Source: Desulfocapsa sp.
GTDB taxonomy: Bacteria; Desulfobacterota; Desulfobulbia; Desulfobulbales; Desulfocapsaceae
Assembly (NCBI GenBank): GCA_030635405.1
Contig: DAOVZA010000046.1
Coordinates: 1-9,532 of the forward strand
Direction of reading: 5' to 3'
Length of the DNA: 9,532 nt
A program made the position numbers and the translations under genes. The notes under the pieces were generated by a model, which was not told where the DNA came from, searched no databases, and saw only the letters and a list, made by a program, of their open reading frames with translations. This document shows, one piece after another, positions 6,024 to 9,532 of the stretch; the stretch's first letter is position 1, and every line of letters starts with the position of its first letter.

Positions 6024-7066
6024 TGAATTGGAATAATTATGTGATCGGAGCTGTACTCCTTGGTGGAATGGCATTTTCGTCTGTTTGCAGTGCTCAGGAT
6101 AAACAAAAAAAAGCAGATACTCCCCCGCTGCCAACACTTACTGTTGAGGTTGCTGAGGTAAGAGAAGAGATTGCCAGATCTCGCATAGAAGTTGTTGGCA
6201 CTCTTGAAGCCATTGAACGTGCATCCATCTCAGCAAGAATATCAGGGCAGGTTATTGAGCTTCCTGTTGTTTTGGGATCAAACGTTTCAAAGGGTGACTT
6301 GCTCGTTAAGATTAGTGCCGGAGAAATTTCAGCAAAGGTTTTACAGGCAGAGGCACAGCTTTCTCAGGCCAGGCGCAATCTTGCTCGTGAAAATAAGCTT
6401 CAGAAACAGGGTGCTTCAACTGCAGAAACTGTTAAATCCCTCAAGGATGTTACCCGAATAGCAGAAGCTGCCTATAAAGAAGCCCAAACCATGCTCGATT
6501 ATACGAGTATCACTGCTCCTTTTTCAGGAACAGTGACTAAAAAAATAGCTAATATCGGAGATCTTGCATCTCCTGGTATGGTACTCCTGCAGATTGAGAA
6601 TGGTAAAGAGCTACAGGTTCTGGCTCAGGTACCGGAAGCTCTTCTTTTAAGTGTCTCTGTAGGAGATAGTCTTTCAGTTGAAGTCCCTGCCGCAAGTCTT
6701 ATCTTTATCGGTGAAGTTGCAGAAGTTGCTCCTGCTGCTGATCCTATGTCCCGTACTGCTCCAGTTAAAATTAACATTCCTTCCGGCCCTGATCTTCGTG
6801 TGGGACAGTTTGCCCGTATAAGCCTTGAGGGTTCCAAGGAATCGACACTGATGCTTGCTGAATCCTCTGTAATATACAAAGGACAGATGGAAATTGTTTT
6901 TGTGGTTGATGAGAGTGCTAAAATTGCTCGCATGCGTCTTATAAGAACCGGTGTTGCCTATGATGAGGAAATTGAAATAATTTCCGGTCTTGATCCTGGT
7001 GAATTGGTGGTTGTCGGCAATAACGACAAATTACAGGATGGACAACCTGTGGATATCAAACGGTAA
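6023..7066 (+). CDS. RND periplasmic adaptor (membrane fusion protein)
   Basis: This 347-residue adaptor would join the RND permease to the outer-membrane channel in the periplasm. An N-terminal signal runs to about residue 24 (VCSA); the cysteine context SSVC is not a proper lipobox, so it is probably not a lipoprotein. A Gln/Lys/Pro-rich linker follows. The first lipoyl half ISGQVIELPVVLGSNVSKGD (about 73-92) leads into a rather short helical hairpin (about 103-158). The second lipoyl half starts at ITAPFSGTV (163-171) and runs to about 191. Beta-barrel and membrane-proximal domains complete the protein. The ATG at 6023 shares its A with the channel stop (TGATG), with AAGG at 6013-6016; a GTG at 6020 is less likely. 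Its TAA overlaps the permease start. The order channel-adaptor-permease supports one dedicated pump. Confidence 0.93.
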   Translation: MNWNNYVIGAVLLGGMAFSSVCSAQDKQKKADTPPLPTLTVEVAEVREEIARSRIEVVGTLEAIERASISARISGQVIELPVVLGSNVSKGDLLVKISAGEISAKVLQAEAQLSQARRNLARENKLQKQGASTAETVKSLKDVTRIAEAAYKEAQTMLDYTSITAPFSGTVTKKIANIGDLASPGMVLLQIENGKELQVLAQVPEALLLSVSVGDSLSVEVPAASLIFIGEVAEVAPAADPMSRTAPVKINIPSGPDLRVGQFARISLEGSKESTLMLAESSVIYKGQMEIVFVVDESAKIARMRLIRTGVAYDEEIEIISGLDPGELVVVGNNDKLQDGQPVDIKR

Positions 7067-9532
7067 TGAAAAATCAAGAATTTGAAAACCCCGGTTTTGC
7101 CGGGAAGATGGCTGCGGCCTTTGTAGACTCCAAACTCACGGCAGTGGGCATTCTTGCCTCCATGCTTTTAGGATTTATGGCTATCGTGCTGTTGCCACGG
7201 GAAGAGGAGCCTCAGATCAAGGTCCCCATGATTGATGTCATGGTCTCCATGCAGGGAGCAACTCCAAAGGAAATTGAACAGCGTGTCTCCATCCCCATGG
7301 AAAAGCTGCTCTACGAAATTCCTGGTGTTGAGTATATCTATTCCACCTCCATGGCTGGCCAGTCTTTGCTGGTTGTACGTTTTTATGTGGGAGAAGACCT
7401 GAACAGCGCCATTGTTCGGCTAAATCAGAAACTGGACACCAATTTTGATCGTGTTCCCCATGGTGTTTCAGCGCCCATTGTTAAACCGCATATAATTGAT
7501 GATGTTCCCATTCTGGCACTTACCTTCCATTCTGAAAAGTATGATCATTTTATGCTGCGCCGTCTGGCAGCTGAGGTGGATGATGCTGTAAAAAGTATTC
7601 ATAATGTGGCGGAAACAACACTCATTGGCGGTACCAGAAGACAGGTCCGTATTCAGTTTGATCCTCTTCTGCTTGCTTCGAGAAATCTCACCGTCTCCCA
7701 GTTGATACCAGCACTGCAACAGGCCAATCAACAGAGTTTCACTGGTAAAGTGAAAGTAATGAATCAGGAGATTTTGCTGCAGACTGGAACTTTTTTGAAA
7801 AATACAGAGGAGATTGGTCGCATTGTGGTGGGCGTTTATGGAGGGAGTCCCGTCTATCTTTCAGAAGTAGCAACCATTCTTGATGGCCCCGAAGAGCCTA
7901 ATAACTACGTTTTGTATGGCACTGCCGATGGGCAGAGTGAAACTGCAGCTGTCACCCTCTCCATTGCTAAACGACCAGGCTCCAATGCAGTGAGTGTGGT
8001 TGATGAGGTGCTTGAGAAGGTCGATGGGCTTAAGGGCACGTTGATTCCTGCTGATATCACCGTTGCGGTGACTAGAAATTATGGAGAGACGGCTGCTGAA
8101 AAATCCAATGAACTTCTTCTCCATATGGGAATTGCAGTTTTTGGTGTGGCGATTCTGATTCTCTTTTTTCTTGGTTGGCGCGAGTCCACGGTGGTCATGT
8201 TGGCTATCCCCTCAACGCTTGCCCTCACCTTGATGATGTTTTATCTCTACGGATATACGCTGAACCGTATCACTCTTTTCGCACTGATTTTCTCAATTGG
8301 AATCCTGGTTGATGATGCCATTGTTGTGGTGGAAAATATCGTGCGCCATATTCGTATGCCAGCCAATAAGCATAAGTCAATGAGGACCATTGCTGTGGAG
8401 GCGGTAATTGAGGTTGGTAATCCCACAATTCTGGCAACTCTTGCTGTTATTGCAGCCATCTTCCCCATGGCCTTTGTTGGTGGTTTGATGGGGCCTTATA
8501 TGCGCCCTATTCCATTGGGTGCATCTGCTGCCATGTTTTTCTCAGTAATTATTGCCTTTACTGTTACTCCCTGGGCTTCTGTACGGTTACTGCGTAAAAA
8601 AGTCAGCCCTTGCGAAGCTCCTGAGGATGGTAAAGAGATTGATGAAGATCATGCTCCGGATGATTTTTTCACACGATTGTATCATCGGATTATGGATCCT
8701 CTTTTAGCAAGCGGATTTGCACGACTTATCTTTTTTGTGAGTATCATCGCAATGCTTCTTGGTGCCTGCTCCATGGTGTACCTGGGCATGGTGAAAGTAA
8801 AGATGCTGCCCTTTGATAACAAGAGTGAGTTCCAGGTGATTCTTGATATGCCTGAAGGATCAACCCTTGAGCAGACAACGCGGGTGGCACTCGAAATGGC
8901 TGAAGTGGTCAAGAATGACCCCGCTGTTATCGATTATCAAGTGTATGCAGGAATTGCATCTCCCTATAACTTTAATGGTCTTGTTAGGCATTATTTTTTG
9001 CGTCAGGGGCCAACTGTTGCTGATATTCAGGTGAACCTTAAGCCAAAACACGACAGAGAATTAAAGAGCCACGGTATTGCCGTTCGAATACGTCCTGCAA
9101 TTACTGAAATAGCTGAGAAATATGGCGCGGCTGTAGCTGTTGCTGAAGTACCTCCTGGGCCTCCTGTTTTACAGACTCTGGTGTCTGAAATCTATGGCCC
9201 AACGGAAGAGGACAGGGTCAATCTTGCAGCAGCAGTGAAAAATATCTACGAAACCACTGAAGGTGTTGTGGATGTGGACTGGTACCGGGAGGCTGAACGT
9301 AGTCGTCTGGTTCTCACCGTTGATAAAGAGAAAGCTGCACTTAATCATATTTCAGCCGGAGAGATCAGTCGAGCCGTGCAAATAGGCATGCAAGGGATGT
9401 CTGTTGATATTTTTCATCAGCCCAATGATAAAGAAGGAATTGATATTGTCCTTGAGCTTCCACGTGCCATGCGCGTTTCAACTGATGCTCTCTTAAATAT
9501 TGGTATGCGTTCCAGCATGAATCCATCTGCAC
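7066..9532 (+). CDS. RND efflux permease, AcrB/HAE-like (3' truncated)
   Basis: This is an inner-membrane proton-driven exporter, the motor of the tripartite pump. The frame is open from the ATG at 7066 to the window edge, giving 822 residues of an expected 1,000-1,100; TM8-12 are missing. TM1 is near residues 26-43 and the first periplasmic loop has GATPKEIEQRVSIPME. TM2-6 lie at roughly 352-503. TM4 carries GILVDDAIVVVEN with Asp416-Asp417, matching Asp407-Asp408 of AcrB. The position of the CzcA-type second Asp is Ser410, which argues against a heavy-metal exporter. A charged cytoplasmic linker (about 508-545) precedes TM7 (about 551-575), then the second periplasmic loop with a Pro-rich EVPPGPPV segment. 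The start overlaps the adaptor stop as TAATG and has no clear Shine-Dalgarno site, so coupled re-initiation is likely. Substrate is unknown. Confidence 0.94.
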   Translation, partial: MKNQEFENPGFAGKMAAAFVDSKLTAVGILASMLLGFMAIVLLPREEEPQIKVPMIDVMVSMQGATPKEIEQRVSIPMEKLLYEIPGVEYIYSTSMAGQSLLVVRFYVGEDLNSAIVRLNQKLDTNFDRVPHGVSAPIVKPHIIDDVPILALTFHSEKYDHFMLRRLAAEVDDAVKSIHNVAETTLIGGTRRQVRIQFDPLLLASRNLTVSQLIPALQQANQQSFTGKVKVMNQEILLQTGTFLKNTEEIGRIVVGVYGGSPVYLSEVATILDGPEEPNNYVLYGTADGQSETAAVTLSIAKRPGSNAVSVVDEVLEKVDGLKGTLIPADITVAVTRNYGETAAEKSNELLLHMGIAVFGVAILILFFLGWRESTVVMLAIPSTLALTLMMFYLYGYTLNRITLFALIFSIGILVDDAIVVVENIVRHIRMPANKHKSMRTIAVEAVIEVGNPTILATLAVIAAIFPMAFVGGLMGPYMRPIPLGASAAMFFSVIIAFTVTPWASVRLLRKKVSPCEAPEDGKEIDEDHAPDDFFTRLYHRIMDPLLASGFARLIFFVSIIAMLLGACSMVYLGMVKVKMLPFDNKSEFQVILDMPEGSTLEQTTRVALEMAEVVKNDPAVIDYQVYAGIASPYNFNGLVRHYFLRQGPTVADIQVNLKPKHDRELKSHGIAVRIRPAITEIAEKYGAAVAVAEVPPGPPVLQTLVSEIYGPTEEDRVNLAAAVKNIYETTEGVVDVDWYREAERSRLVLTVDKEKAALNHISAGEISRAVQIGMQGMSVDIFHQPNDKEGIDIVLELPRAMRVSTDALLNIGMRSSMNPSA

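Noticed and set aside
7033..7050. ACAGG/CCTGT hairpin just before the permease start
   Set aside because: It is a 5-bp stem with an 8-nt loop inside adaptor coding sequence, which is expected by chance.
7066..9532. Several short ORFs antisense or out of frame within the permease region
   Set aside because: The frame from 7066 is uninterrupted to the window edge and encodes a clear RND protein, so the others are shadows.

Overview
The window is a stretch of a Gram-negative bacterial chromosome. A Pal lipoprotein, a TolC-type outer-membrane channel and an RND pump all require an outer membrane. GatC and GatA indicate that the cell makes Gln-tRNA(Gln) and/or Asn-tRNA(Asn) by transamidation. The combination of a gatC-gatA-hisC-cmk gene string, mid-range GC and a stand-alone pal suggests a member of the Desulfobacterota (former Deltaproteobacteria), possibly Desulfobulbales. 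That placement is inference from gene order and protein character and was not tested by any search.

Layout. (1) Positions 1-3590, plus strand, are a housekeeping run: the 3' end of gatC, then gatA, hisC and cmk. Spacing is short and hisC and cmk overlap by 11 nt, so at least gatA-hisC-cmk looks co-transcribed. A weak hairpin with a T-run sits between gatC and gatA. (2) Positions 3605-3650 hold a strong, nearly perfect inverted repeat flanked by A- and T-runs, which can terminate transcription from both sides. (3) Positions 3665-4282, minus strand, encode the peptidoglycan-associated lipoprotein Pal, alone and without tolQRAB beside it. (4) Positions 4283-4673 are a 391-nt divergent intergenic region with candidate promoters in both directions, a GG-N10-GC sigma-54-like element, short TGCAAAA repeats and a possible 17-codon leader ORF. 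(5) Positions 4674-9532, plus strand, are a tripartite efflux operon: outer-membrane channel, periplasmic adaptor and RND permease. The stop and start codons overlap at both junctions, and the permease runs off the window end.

How the genes work together. The first block serves translation fidelity (GatCA), histidine synthesis and pyrimidine nucleotide salvage, which are unrelated pathways sharing a transcript. Pal anchors the outer membrane to peptidoglycan. The efflux operon encodes all three parts of one envelope-spanning pump. Its permease has the Asp-Asp proton-relay pair in TM4 typical of drug/hydrophobe exporters and lacks the extra Asp seen in CzcA-type metal exporters.

I found no mobile elements, CRISPR arrays, tRNAs or rRNAs. 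All protein genes belong to well-known families. The less explained parts are regulatory, mainly the pal/efflux intergenic region. I do not see convincing evidence of a new biological system.
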